From Platynereis dumerilii (Eukaryota > Annelida > Polychaeta > Phyllodocida > Nereididae), in contig JAPTHN010000019.1 in assembly GCA_026936325.1 (NCBI GenBank), forward strand, positions 14,906,253 through 14,970,252: DNA of 64,000 nucleotides, in the 5' to 3' direction. Numbering within the stretch: the first letter of the stretch is position 1; every line of letters begins with the position of its first letter. The notes below the pieces were generated by a model. It saw nothing but the letters and a program-made list of their open reading frames with translations, had not been told where the DNA came from and did no database searches. Of this stretch, positions 52,527 to 64,000 are shown in pieces. The translations under genes and the position numbers were made by a program.

Positions 52527-54410
52527 CTAGTATTCAACCTTTAAAAAGGTTAGGCAATGATTCGACCTCAAATATATGAGTAAAACAAATTATAGAAGAC
52601 TGTGTCAAACTATTATGGCAGAAACCCTGTAAGCTGAAGTTTCTATTTATATTATGTCGTAAAGTAGACACACTTAGCCCATGCAAAATTTGAAGAAAAT
52701 TGTCCATGTCAATCACAAGATATAGCCATTTACCCCTTTTGGGGGTTACTACCTAAAACCGAAACTGTTCATCCAGTAACATCCATTAAGTACAAGCCTA
52801 GATCCAACATAAACTTGACATTCCATTTTAAACAACCAAATTCCTCAAAATACGTATTTACCCCCCTTTGACCTTGATTACGAGGGTAAATTATCCTATA
52901 CTGTAACGTTTTCTCTTTTAACATGTGCCTGAGTCAATATCCCATACGTGTGCAAAATTTGAAGTAAATCGTCCATGTCAGTCACAAGTTATAGTCATTT
53001 ACCCCTTTTGGGGGTAATTATTAAAAACCGAAACTTTTCATCCAGTAACATCCATACGAATAACCTAGACCAAACGTGCAACTAATATTCCATTTTAAAC
53101 AACCAAGTTCTTCAAAATATGTATTTACCCCCTTAGAACTTGATTACGAGGGTAAATCACCCTATTCTGTGAATTTTTTCCTTTTAGCATGTGTCTGAGT
53201 CAATGTCACAAACGTGTGCAAAATTTGAAGTAAATCGTCCATGTCAATCACAAGTTATAGTCATTTACCCCTTTTGGGGGTAATTACCCAAAACAGAAAG
53301 TTTTCATCCAGTAAAATCCAACCGGATAGCAGTAGACCAAACATACAGCTGATATTCCATTTTGAACAACATAACTCCTCAAAATATATATTCACCCCTT
53401 TTGGCATTGATTACGAGGGTAAATACCCTATGTTGGCAATACTGTTAAAATTATTTGTTTAATATGTGCCTGAGTCAATATCCCAAACGTGTGCAAAATT
53501 TGAAGTAAATCGTCCATGTCAATCACAAGTTATATACATTTACCCCTTTTGGGGGTAATTACCCAAAACAGAAACTTTTCATCCAGTAAAATCCAACCGG
53601 ATACCCGTAGACCAAACATACAGCTGATATTTCATTTTGAACAACATAACTCCTCAAAATATATATTCACCCCTTTTGGCATTGATTACGAGGGTAAATA
53701 CCCTATGTTGGCAATACTGTTAAAATTATTTGTTTAATATGTGCCTGTGTCAATATCCCAAACGTGTGCAAAATTTGAAGAAAATCGTCCAGGTCAATCA
53801 CAAGTTATAGACATTTACCCCTTTTTGGGGGTAATTACCAAGCTTCGGGCTACAAGGATTACATAATACAGAAACCATTTTAATTACCAGACTATCATTG
53901 AAATCCTTTCATTAAAACCAAAGTTTTACAATGTTTTCACTCTTGGGGCAAAACACCCTATTTTCAACACCCCATTACATAGTTACCCCTTCACATAATC
54001 AAAATATAAAATATCACTTACCTTGAATGGTTAGTCAGGCTACCTATCAGTGAAAGAACTGAGTTTCTAGCTTGCTTAGTTTTTCTGGAAACCTGTGCAA
54101 ACCTGTTTTAGTCAAATTGGGGTAATTACCCCCTTACCCTCATTGCACAAAAACAATTATGGGTTACAAATGTTGGGATACATGTTTATATATATATTCC
54201 AAAGTTTCATATTGATTCTTGTAATATTAAAAAAGTTATTCCACTTTTAAGTTTTCCAATTTTCGACTTTGAGATGACCTGTGACCTTGAGTTCAAGGTC
54301 AAGGTCAACCATCTTCTCCCAAAATGAAGTACTAACCATGGACTATATATGTACCAAGTTTCAAGTCTCTAGCACAAAAACCTACTGGCCAAGAAAATAA
54401 TAATAATAAT
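52527..54410 (-). mobile_element. Helitron-like non-autonomous unit, type B, with five ~270-bp repeats
   Basis: The minus-strand terminus is the hairpin AACCTTT-TT-AAAGGTT (52536-52551), then GAATA and CTAGT. Five tandem units of about 266-275 bp follow (GCAAAATTTGAAG at about 52683, 52953, 53218, 53493, 53768), with the last two nearly identical. The left flank resembles type A tails (TGACCTTGAGTTCAAGGTCA, GTACCAAGTTTCA, ending in ATAATAATAATAAT). Central tandem repeats are known in DINE/HINE-type Helitron relatives and bivalve pearl elements. The 73-codon plus frames at 53241 and 53516 are repeat copies, not genes. Confidence 0.5.
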
Positions 54411-56223
54411 TACCAATAATATAGTTATATTAACAATAATTGCAATAATAAAGGGTGATGCACTGTGTTTATCTTCACAAAATTTTCAGGGAAAATTGAG
54501 TGGTGCTCAAAGACAAAAATTCTACGAAAAATTATTACATTGGACAATTATGAATTGTTGAATTCAGGGGTTTTATTTATCAGCCAATCAGATTGCTGCT
54601 TTCAAAATTCAAATGTCAATAAACGGGAATTCCCTTGTGATTCCCTAGCAACTGGACCTGTAGAACAAGTTTTATGATGTTGACTGCTTTGAATAATTAT
54701 TTAGACCTTATTCATAAAGGTAACCAAGGAATTCTGTGGCTCCAAGTCTGGGAAACCCCCCCCCCCCAGCCCAGCAAGCTATTGTGCCCAATTCTGAGAT
54801 GAATCTCATAATTAGGCAATTGAAAATGTTTGAATTGTTTAAAAATGACAGTAACATAAAGAAGGGAAATTGCTCAGTCCATCTATGCAGAAATTGGGGG
54901 GGGGGGGGGAGGCATAAAATTTACCAACCATGCCACAGCGCCACCTATAACATGTAACAAGTACCAGGAGTTGCACGCTTAGATGGGGCTTTGTAAAACG
55001 CTACTTTTGGAAAAATGGTCACAATTCAAAATCTTTCCCTCTTAGGGTATGAATGTTTTTTGATAGACATATGAACCCAACTGCAATGCATCTTTTGCTG
55101 CCATTTCCAGGCTTCTAACCAGTTTCCTAATGATTTTAGAATATTTCATAGAAAATTCAAAAAAGGAGGTTTTATCTATTTTTTGAATTACAAAATGCAT
55201 TGACTTAGCTGTTCTTCTTGTGAGTGATTGTTCTGTTGGTCCTCTTTACTAATGTAGTGAAACATTTTACCTCGGAATCTCCATGTAGATTTTGGCCACT
55301 AGGGGGCTCTTCAACATACCATATTTAAAAATCAGTAACTCGGTAACTATTAAAGCTAAAATTTCCAAATCTGACAGAGGCAACATGACACATTTGAAGT
55401 ATTTTCTGACAAATTTTCGTCAAAATCCCCGTTGCGGTTTCTAAGTTATTGAAGAAATTGCGAAAAGCACATTTTTCACTCTTTTCCTCATAGCGTCGCA
55501 GTCGATTATAGAACCGGCGTGGAAAAAGTGCAGCTATGCTTCGTTTGTAATGAACTTTCATGTTCAGGTACATTTTAAATTCCAAAGAAAGTTTAAAATT
55601 TTTTTACCCCTCATTTTTGACATTTTTTGGGTGGCAAAATGCATAAGTAGGGGAATCGTTCAAGTTTCACAAACCATATTTTTTTTCACCCGGTCGTTTT
55701 GTTGTGGGACCAGGTTTATGCAATATCAAAGGGTTTTCTTCAAAACTTTTTCCAATAAATTTTTTTTGAAAAAACTTTTTTAAGTCATTGGCATGTATTG
55801 CTCTTTGAGAAATTTGCAAAATTTATGGCACAAAAAGATGAAGAAACAAAGTGTCATAGGAGTGGTTAAAACCGGATGCTGATATCTCTTCTACTTTATG
55901 AGATATTTGCGTTTTCGCGCAAAATTTTTGCAAAAAGTGTTGGACTCTATTTTTTTTTTTTTTTTTTTTTTTTTGAAACAAAAAGATAATTCCATATATT
56001 GTTGTGTTATGTTACCCCCCCCCCCCCCTCCCAATTACTCTCACTGTTCACTCTTTGTAACCAGCATTCATCTCACCATCTTTTTTCAATCAAAGTAATT
56101 CCATGTAAACTTTTTTTTTTGCCTCCTTTCTTTGCATCCGTGACATTTAGCTTGCATTGTACTTAGAATTAATCTATTTTAGCAGCCACAACAATGTCAC
56201 CTTCAAGGTATGTTAGTTTTGAT

Positions 56224-56430
56224 GGGGGGGGGGGTCTAGCTCAGTGGTTGCATGCTGGGGATGCCAATCGCTGGGTCCAGGGTTCGAAACCAGCTCTTGC
56301 AGGGTCAACCGGACTATTGCTGGGCGCGTCTGTCAATTGTCCGTCGCCTCATTGCTGTGTCCTACTCCTGTTCTAATTAGGCTACCAAGTGCACAAATAC
56401 CGGACGTAAAGCGCCAATAATCCATCCATT
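56224..56430 (+). mobile_element. tRNA-derived SINE, unit 1
   Basis: A-box TAGCTCAGTGG at about 56235 and B-box GGGTTCGAAACC at about 56280, spaced like a pol III tRNA promoter. The tRNA-like head is followed by about 120 bp of unrelated body ending GCGCCAATAATCCATCCAT. The head starts from a G run whose length varies between copies. Confidence 0.75.
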
Positions 56431-56617
56431 TCTTAATTGTGAATTATTGAGGTTTGATGGTCAAATTTTCATGCCATTTTAGGCCTTTGAATAACTTTTG
56501 TGTGAATTTCATGCCCTGAGTGAAAGATGTGTCACAGTGCCTGGGCCGGGCTCAACCAATTTTTTTTTTTTTTTGTCGACACTTGGAACTAGATAGCACT
56601 TTTTTTTTTACCAAAAA

Positions 56618-57054
56618 GGCCTCATGACAGGATACACCCCCAACCCCATGGGGTAAAACTAACATAAGAAAATGTTATTTGGGGGTGACTGAGGGGAAAG
56701 ATGGGGTAATTGGGGGAATGTAGGAGGTTATGTGGGGCAAGTTGGGGGAAGCGGAGGGCAAGAGGGGGTAAGTGGGGGTAAGCAGGGGCTAGCGAGAGGC
56801 AAGTGGGGGTAAGTGGGGTAAGTGGGGGGTAAGCGGGGGCTAGCAGGAGGCAAGTGGGGGTTAGCGGGGGCTAGTCGGAGGCAAGTGGGACAAGACTGGT
56901 ATAAGCAGGGGCAAGTGGGGTGCAAGTGGGGGCAAGTGGGGGCTAGCGGATGGCAAGTGGGGGGAAGCAGGGGGCAAAGAGGGAGTAAAGTGGGGGGTAG
57001 CTGATATTACTGGAATAAGAAAAGGGAGCGGGGGGTGTATCCTGTCATGAGGCC
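56618..57054. mobile_element. 437-bp inverted-repeat element with G-rich minisatellite core, unit 1
   Basis: GGCCTCATGACAGGATACAC at the left and its complement at the right form 23-bp terminal repeats. The core (about 56650-57005) is a degenerate array of GCAAGTGGGGG-type units with dozens of G runs of 4-6. No TSD was recognised. The 60- and 65-codon frames are readings of the array. Confidence 0.75.
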
Positions 57055-59125
57055 TCCCATTGATTAGCCGTCACTTCAATCCGTAAAGCTTTTCAGGGTG
57101 CTAAATTTTGACCTTAGTGCTATAATCTAGCTACAATTTGTCAAATTTTATACTTCAGATAATCGATATGTGCTTATTTTTTATAATTGGGTCTTTTATG
57201 CAGATTCCAACGGCGTTTAGATCATAAAGATTGGTTGAACAGAAGCTGAGATATGCTCCGTTTTCCATCACCAAGTCTGATTCTCTCTATCTATATTATT
57301 GATTCGGTCGACTTTATTACCAATAATATAGTTATATTAACAATAATTGCAATAATAAAGGGTGATGCACTGTGTTTATCTTCACAAAATTTTCAGGGAA
57401 AATTGAGTGGTGCTCAAAGACAAAAATTCTACGAAAAATTATTACATTGGACAATTATGAATTGTTGAATTCAGGGGTTTTATTTATCAGCCAATCAGAT
57501 TGCTGCTTTCAAAATTCAAATGTCAATAAACGGGAATTCCCTTGTGATTCCCTAGCAACTGGACCTGTAGAACAAGTTTTATGATGTTGACTGCTTTGAA
57601 TAATTATTTAGACCTTATTCATAAAGGTAACCAAGGAATTCTGTGGCTCCAAGTCTGGGAAACCCCCCCCCCCCAGCCCAGCAAGCTATTGTGCCCAATT
57701 CTGAGATGAATCTCATAATTAGGCAATTGAAAATGTTTGAATTGTTTAAAAATGACAGTAACATAAAGAAGGGAAATTGCTCAGTTCATCTATGCAGAAA
57801 TTAGGGGGGGGGGAGGCATAAAATTTACCAACCATGCCACAGCGCCACCTATAACATGTAACAAGTACCAGGAGTTGCACGCTTAGATGGGGCTTTGTAA
57901 AACGCTACTTTTGGAAAAATGGTCACAATTCAAAATCTTTCCCTCTTAGGGTATGAATGTTTTTTGATAGACATATGAACCCAACTGCAATGCATCTTTT
58001 GCTGCCATTTCCAGGCTTCTAACCAGTTTCCTAATGATTTTAGAATATTTCATAGAAAATTCAAAAAAGGAGGTTTTATCTATTTTTTGAATTACAAAAT
58101 GCATTGACTTAGCTGTTCTTCTTGTGAGTGATTGTTCTGTTGGTCCTCTTTACTAATGTAGTGAAACATTTTACCTCGGAATCTCCATGTAGATTTTGGC
58201 CACTAGGGGGCTCTTCAACATACCATATTTAAAAATCAGTAACTCGGTAACTATTAAAGCTAAAATTTCCAAATCTGACAGAGGCAACATGACACATTTG
58301 AAGTATTTTCTGACAAATTTTCGTCAAAATCCCCGTTGCGGTTTCTAAGTTATTGAAGAAATTGCGAAAAGCACATTTTTCACTCTTTTCCTCATAGCGT
58401 CGCAGTCGATTATAGAACCGGCGTGGAAAAAGTGCAGCTATGCTTCGTTTGTAATGAACTTTCATGTTCAGGTACATTTTAAATTCCAAAGAAAGTTTAA
58501 AATTTTTTTACCCCTCATTTTTGACATTTTTTGGGTGGCAAAATGCATAAGTAGGGGAATCGTTCAAGTTTCACAAACCATATTTTTTTTCACCCGGTCG
58601 TTTTGTTGTGGGACCAGGTTTATGCAATATCAAAGGGTTTTCTTCAAAACTTTTTCCAATAAATTTTTTTTGAAAAAACTTTTTTAAGTCATTGGCATGT
58701 ATTGCTCTTTGAGAAATTTGCAAAATTTATGGCACAAAAAGATGAAGAAACAAAGTGTCATAGGAGTGGTTAAAACCGGATGCTGATATCTCTTCTACTT
58801 TATGAGATATTTGCGTTTTCGCGCAAAATTTTTGCAAAAAGTGTTGGACTCTATTTTTTTTTTTTTTTTTTTTTTTTTGAAACAAAAAGATAATTCCATA
58901 TATTGTTGTGTTATGTTACCCCCCCCCCCCCCCCAATTACTCTCACTGTTCACTCTTTGTAACCAGCATTCATCTCACCATCTTTTTTCAATCAAAGTAA
59001 TTCCATGTAAACTTTTTTTTTTGCCTCCTTTCTTTGCATCCGTGACATTTAGCTTGCATTGTACTTAGAATTAATCTATTTTAGCAGCCACAACAATGTC
59101 ACCTTCAAGGTATGTTAGTTTTGAT

Positions 59126-59332
59126 GGGGGGGGGGGTCTAGCTCAGTGGTTGCATGCTGGGGATGCCAATCGCTGGGTCCAGGGTTCGAAACCAGCTCTT
59201 GCAGGGTTAACCGGACTATTGCTGGGCGCGTCTGTCAATTGTCCGTCGCCTCATTGCTGTGTCCTACTCCTGTTCTAATTAGGCTACCAAGTGCACAAAT
59301 ACCGGACGTAAAGCGCCAATAATCCATCCATT
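59126..59332 (+). mobile_element. tRNA-derived SINE, unit 2
   Basis: Copy of the unit 1 SINE with a single substitution noticed (GGGTTAACCGG for GGGTCAACCGG) and a different G-run length. Duplicated as part of the macrosatellite, not by retroposition. Confidence 0.75.
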
Positions 59333-59519
59333 TCTTAATTGTGAATTATTGAGGTTTGATGGTCAAATTTTCATGCCATTTTAGGCCTTTGAATAACTTT
59401 TGTGTGAATTTCATGCCCTGAGTGAAAGATGTGTCACAGTGCCTGGGCCGGGCTCAACCAATTTTTTTTTTTTTTTGTCGACACTTGGAACTAGATAGCA
59501 CTTTTTTTTTTACCAAAAA

Positions 59520-59956
59520 GGCCTCATGACAGGATACACCCCCAACCCCATGGGGTAAAACTAACATAAGAAAATGTTATTTGGGGGTGACTGAGGGGAA
59601 AGATGGGGTAATTGGGGGAATGTAGGAGGTTATGTGGGGCAAGTTGGGGGAAGCGGAGGGCAAGAGGGGGTAAGTGGGGGTAAGCAGGGGCTAGCGAGAG
59701 GCAAGTGGGGGTAAGTGGGGTAAGTGGGGGGTAAGCGGGGGCTAGCAGGAGGCAAGTGGGGGTTAGCGGGGGCTAGTCGGAGGCAAGTGGGACAAGACTG
59801 GTATAAGCAGGGGCAAGTGGGGTGCAAGTGGGGGCAAGTGGGGGCTAGCGGATGGCAAGTGGGGGGAAGCAGGGGGCAAAGAGGGAGTAAAGTGGGGGGT
59901 AGCTGATATTACTGGAATAAGAAAAGGGTGCCAGGGGTGTATCCTGTCATGAGGCC
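59520..59956. mobile_element. 437-bp inverted-repeat element, unit 2
   Basis: Same length and ends as in unit 1. The inner edge reads GGTGCCAGGG where unit 1 has GGAGCGGGGG. Confidence 0.75.
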
Positions 59957-62032
59957 TCCCATTGATTAGCCGTCACTTCAATCCGTAAAGCTTTTCAGGG
60001 TGCTAAATTTTGACCTTAGTGCTATAATCTAGCTACAATTTGTCAAATTTTATACTTCAGATAATCGATATGTGCTTATTTTTTATAATTGGGTCTTTTA
60101 TGCAGATTCCAACGGCGTTTAGATCATAAAGATTGGTTGAACAGAAGCTGAGATATGCTCCGTTTTCCATCACCAAGTCTGATTCTCTCTATCTATATTA
60201 TTGATTCGGTCGACTTTATTACCAATAATATAGTTATATTAACAATAATTGCAATAATAAAGGGTGATGCACTGTGTTTATCTTCACAAAATTTTCAGGG
60301 AAAATTGAGTGGTGCTCAAAGACAAAAATTCTACGAAAAATTATTACATTGGACAATTATGAATTGTTGAATTCAGGGGTTTTATTTATCAGCCAATCAG
60401 ATTGCTGCTTTCAAAATTCAAATGTCAATAAACGGGAATTCCCTTGTGATTCCCTAGCAACTGGACCTGTAGAACAAGTTTTATGATGTTGACTGCTTTG
60501 AATAATTATTTAGACCTTATTCATAAAGGTAACCAAGGAATTCTGTGGCTCCAAGTCTGGGAAACCCCCCCCCCCCCAGCCCAGCAAGCTATTGTGCCCA
60601 ATTCTGAGATGAATCTCATAATTAGGCAATTGAAAATGTTTGAATTGTTTAAAAATGACAGTAACATAAAGAAGGGAAATTGCTCAGTTCATCTATGCAG
60701 AAATTAGGGGGGGGGGAGGCATAAAATTTACCAACCATGCCACAGCGCCACCTATAACATGTAACAAGTACCAGGAGTTGCACGCTTAGATGGGGCTTTG
60801 TAAAACGCTACTTTTGGAAAAATGGTCACAATTCAAAATCTTTCCCTCTTAGGGTATGAATGTTTTTTGATAGACATATGAACCCAACTGCAATGCATCT
60901 TTTGCTGCCATTTCCAGGCTTCTAACCAGTTTCCTAATGATTTTAGAATATTTCATAGAAAATTCAAAAAAGGAGGTTTTATCTATTTTTTGAATTACAA
61001 AATGCATTGACTTAGCTGTTCTTCTTGTGAGTGATTGTTCTGTTGGTCCTCTTTACTAATGTAGTGAAACATTTTACCTCGGAATCTCCATGTAGATTTT
61101 GGCCACTAGGGGGCTCTTCAACATACCATATTTAAAAATCAGTAACTCGGTAACTATTAAAGCTAAAATTTCCAAATCTGACAGAGGCAACATGACACAT
61201 TTGAAGTATTTTCTGACAAATTTTCGTCAAAATCCCCGTTGCGGTTTCTAAGTTATTGAAGAAATTGCGAAAAGCACATTTTTCACTCTTTTCCTCATAG
61301 CGTCGCAGTCGATTATAGAACCGGCGTGGAAAAAGTGCAGCTATGCTTCGTTTGTAATGAACTTTCATGTTCAGGTACATTTTAAATTCCAAAGAAAGTT
61401 TAAAATTTTTTTACCCCTCATTTTTGACATTTTTTGGGTGGCAAAATGCATAAGTAGGGGAATCGTTCAAGTTTCACAAACCATATTTTTTTTCACCCGG
61501 TCGTTTTGTTGTGGGACCAGGTTTATGCAATATCAAAGGGTTTTCTTCAAAACTTTTTCCAATAAATTTTTTTTGAAAAAACTTTTTTAAGTCATTGGCA
61601 TGTATTGCTCTTTGAGAAATTTGCAAAATTTATGGCACAAAAAGATGAAGAAACAAAGTGTCATAGGAGTGGTTAAAACCGGATGCTGATATCTCTTCTA
61701 CTTTATGAGATATTTGCGTTTTCGCGCAAAATTTTTGCAAAAAGTGTTGGACTCTATTTTTTTTTTTTTTTTTTTTTTTTTGAAACAAAAAGATAATTCC
61801 ATATATTGTTGTGTTATGTTACCCCCCCCCCCCCCCCTCCCAATTACTCTCACTGTTCACTCTTTGTAACCAGCATTCATCTCACCATCTTTTTTCAATC
61901 AAAGTAATTCCATGTAAACTTTTTTTTTTGCCTCCTTTCTTTGCATCCGTGACATTTAGCTTGCATTGTACTTAGAATTAATCTATTTTAGCAGCCACAA
62001 CAATGTCACCTTCAAGGTATGTTAGTTTTGAT

Positions 62033-62237
62033 GGGGGGGGGGTCTAGCTCAGTGGTTGCATGCTGGGGATGCCAATCGCTGGGTCCAGGGTTCGAAACCA
62101 GCTCTTGCAGGGTCAACCGGACTATTGCTGGGCGCGTCTGTCAATTGTCCGTCGCCTCATTGCTGTGTCCTACTCCTGTTCTAATTAGGCTACCAAGTGC
62201 ACAAATACCGGACGTAAAGCGCCAATAATCCATCCAT
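62033..62237 (+). mobile_element. tRNA-derived SINE, unit 3
   Basis: Same SINE, with the TC form of unit 1 (GGGTCAACCGG) and a shorter G run. A- and B-boxes intact. Confidence 0.75.
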
Positions 62238-62425
62238 TTCTTAATTGTGAATTATTGAGGTTTGATGGTCAAATTTTCATGCCATTTTAGGCCTTTGAAT
62301 AACTTTTGTGTGAATTTCATGCCCTGAGTGAAAGATGTGTCACAGTGCCTGGGCCGGGCTCAACCAATTTTTTTTTTTTTTTGTCGACACTTGGAACTAG
62401 ATAGCACTTTTTTTTTTACCAAAAA

Positions 62426-62862
62426 GGCCTCATGACAGGATACACCCCCAACCCCATGGGGTAAAACTAACATAAGAAAATGTTATTTGGGGGTGACTGA
62501 GGGGAAAGATGGGGTAATTGGGGGAATGTAGGAGGTTATGTGGGGCAAGTTGGGGGAAGCGGAGGGCAAGAGGGGGTAAGTGGGGGTAAGCAGGGGCTAG
62601 CGAGAGGCAAGTGGGGGTAAGTGGGGTAAGTGGGGGGTAAGCGGGGGCTAGCAGGAGGCAAGTGGGGGTTAGCGGGGGCTAGTCGGAGGCAAGTGGGACA
62701 AGACTGGTATAAGCAGGGGCAAGTGGGGTGCAAGTGGGGGCAAGTGGGGGCTAGCGGATGGCAAGTGGGGGGAAGCAGGGGGCAAAGAGGGAGTAAAGTG
62801 GGGGGTAGCTGATATTACTGGAATAAGAAAAGGGTGCCAGGGGTGTATCCTGTCATGAGGCC
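62426..62862. mobile_element. 437-bp inverted-repeat element, unit 3
   Basis: Identical in length to the other two and sharing the unit 2 form of the inner right edge. Confidence 0.75.
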
Positions 62863-64000
62863 TCCCATTGATTAGCCGTCACTTCAATCCGTAAAGCTTT
62901 TCAGGGTGCTAAATTTTGACCTTAGTGCTATAATCTAGCTACAATTTGTCAAATTTTATACTTCAGATAATCGATATGTGCTTATTTTTTATAATTGGGT
63001 CTTTTATGCAGATTCCAACGGCGTTTAGATCATAAAGATTGGTTGAACAGAAGCTGAGATATGCTCCGTTTTCCATCACCAAGTCTGATTCTCTCTATCT
63101 ATATTATTGATTCGGTCGACTTTATTACCAATAATATAGTTATATTAACAATAATTGCAATAATAAAGGGTGATGCACTGTGTTTATCTTCACAAAATTT
63201 TCAGGGAAAATTGAGTGGTGCTCAAAGACAAAAATTCTACGAAAAATTATTACATTGGACAATTATGAATTGTTGAATTCAGGGGTTTTATTTATCAGCC
63301 AATCAGATTGCTGCTTTCAAAATTCAAATGTCAATAAACGGGAATTCCCTTGTGATTCCCTAGCAACTGGACCTGTAGAACAAGTTTTATGATGTTGACT
63401 GCTTTGAATAATTATTTAGACCTTATTCATAAAGGTAACCAAGGAATTCTGTGGCTCCAAGTCTGGGAAACCCCCCCCCCCCCAGCCCAGCAAGCTATTG
63501 TGCCCAATTCTGAGATGAATCTCATAATTAGGCAATTGAAAATGTTTGAATTGTTTAAAAATGACAGTAACATAAAGAAGGGAAATTGCTCAGTTCATCT
63601 ATGCAGAAATTAGGGGGGGGGGAGGCATAAAATTTACCAACCATGCCACAGCGCCACCTATAACATGTAACAAGTACCAGGAGTTGCACGCTTAGATGGG
63701 GCTTTGTAAAACGCTACTTTTGGAAAAATGGTCACAATTCAAAATCTTTCCCTCTTAGGGTATGAATGTTTTTTGATAGACATATGAACCCAACTGCAAT
63801 GCATCTTTTGCTGCCATTTCCAGGCTTCTAACCAGTTTCCTAATGATTTTAGAATATTTCATAGAAAATTCAAAAAAGGAGGTTTTATCTATTTTTTGAA
63901 TTACAAAATGCATTGACTTAGCTGTTCTTCTTGTGAGTGATTGTTCTGTTGGTCCTCTTTACTAATGTAGTGAAACATTTTACCTCGGAATCTCCATGTA

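Larger units (their letters stand above)
54411..64000. repeat. 2.9-kb macrosatellite, 3.3 copies, runs off the window
   Basis: Units start at TACCAATAATATAG: 54411-57317 (2907 bp), 57318-60219 (2902 bp), 60220-63125 (2906 bp) and partial 63126-64000. Differences are almost all in homopolymer lengths. Unit 1 also differs from 2 and 3 by a few substitutions (for example GGGAGCGGGG against GGTGCCAGGG near the end). Each unit has a run of 20 or more T, a C run, a SINE, a 437-bp inverted-repeat element and an ATTCAGGGGTTTTATTTATC start region. No supported gene: the repeated 86-, 77- and 70-codon frames show no recognisable product. Confidence 0.95.

Noticed and set aside
52610-53870. CRISPR-like array
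   Set aside because: Repeats are about 270 bp and contiguous, with no short repeat/unique spacer pattern, and the genome is eukaryotic.
55325-55585. 86-codon minus-strand frame present in all macrosatellite units
   Set aside because: Identical because the units are nearly identical; no domain, no splice or start signals. It overlaps a plus-strand frame of similar length.
56224-56310. Possible true tRNA gene
   Set aside because: A- and B-boxes are good, but the 3' half of the acceptor stem does not pair with the poly-G 5' end and an unrelated body follows, so a SINE is the better call.
56728-57004. Pro/Cys-rich and Gly/Gln-rich frames repeated in each 2.9-kb unit
   Set aside because: Both strands of the same G-rich minisatellite; the conservation is due to recent duplication.

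Overview
The window is eukaryotic and almost certainly from a marine invertebrate. A deuterostome such as an echinoderm, hemichordate or amphioxus is most likely, and a mollusc is possible. The evidence is low GC, spliced exons, a CR1-like LINE with an esterase-type ORF1 and a 2A-plus-PHD ORF2 start, several families of short inverted-repeat transposons, a tRNA-derived SINE and repeats rich in TGACCTTG/CAAGGTCA. No bacterial or viral gene organisation is present. The species cannot be named from the sequence alone.

Layout. At 1-16.5 kb two exons of one minus-strand host gene are visible: a 744-bp phase 1-1 exon (15738-16481) and a terminal exon (1813-1949), separated by a 13.8-kb intron. That intron holds inverted-repeat elements and a young, whole-looking Gypsy-type LTR retrotransposon (5224-14532). 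The Gypsy element carries gag, pol and an unusual third ORF with two C2H2 fingers and a coiled coil. At 16.6-30 kb a CR1-like LINE in plus orientation has been split by three insertions: a second LTR element (17712-26298, broken, with a helix-hairpin-helix segment at the Gag N-terminus), a piece of another LINE (26630-27608) and a TA-flanked inverted-repeat element (28469-29071).

At 30-34.7 kb lie a decayed mariner-like transposon and a 1.5-kb near-perfect foldback element sitting inside an old minus-strand LINE. At 35.5-48.1 kb there are two copies of a diverged segmental duplication. The left copy was broken up by two short CACTC...GAGTG elements and by a LINE (38112-45737). That LINE holds a large CACTC...GAGTG transposon (38989-45052), which in turn holds a third LINE with an 878-codon open frame (41094-43730, minus). 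The right copy preserves the empty site of one short element.

At 48.6-54.4 kb four units end in a hairpin followed by CTAG and carry internal minisatellites or about 270-bp tandem repeats. They look like non-autonomous Helitron-like elements lined up head to tail. From 54.4 kb to the window edge runs a nearly identical 2.9-kb macrosatellite (3.3 copies). Each unit contains a tRNA-derived SINE and a 437-bp inverted-repeat element filled with a G-run minisatellite.

Apart from the two host exons, essentially every recognisable coding stretch belongs to a transposable element, so the story of the window is the order of insertions rather than a pathway. GC-rich ORF3 of the first LTR element, with two RFX/X-box-like sites upstream of it, and the HhH-Gag fusion in the second are the least familiar pieces.
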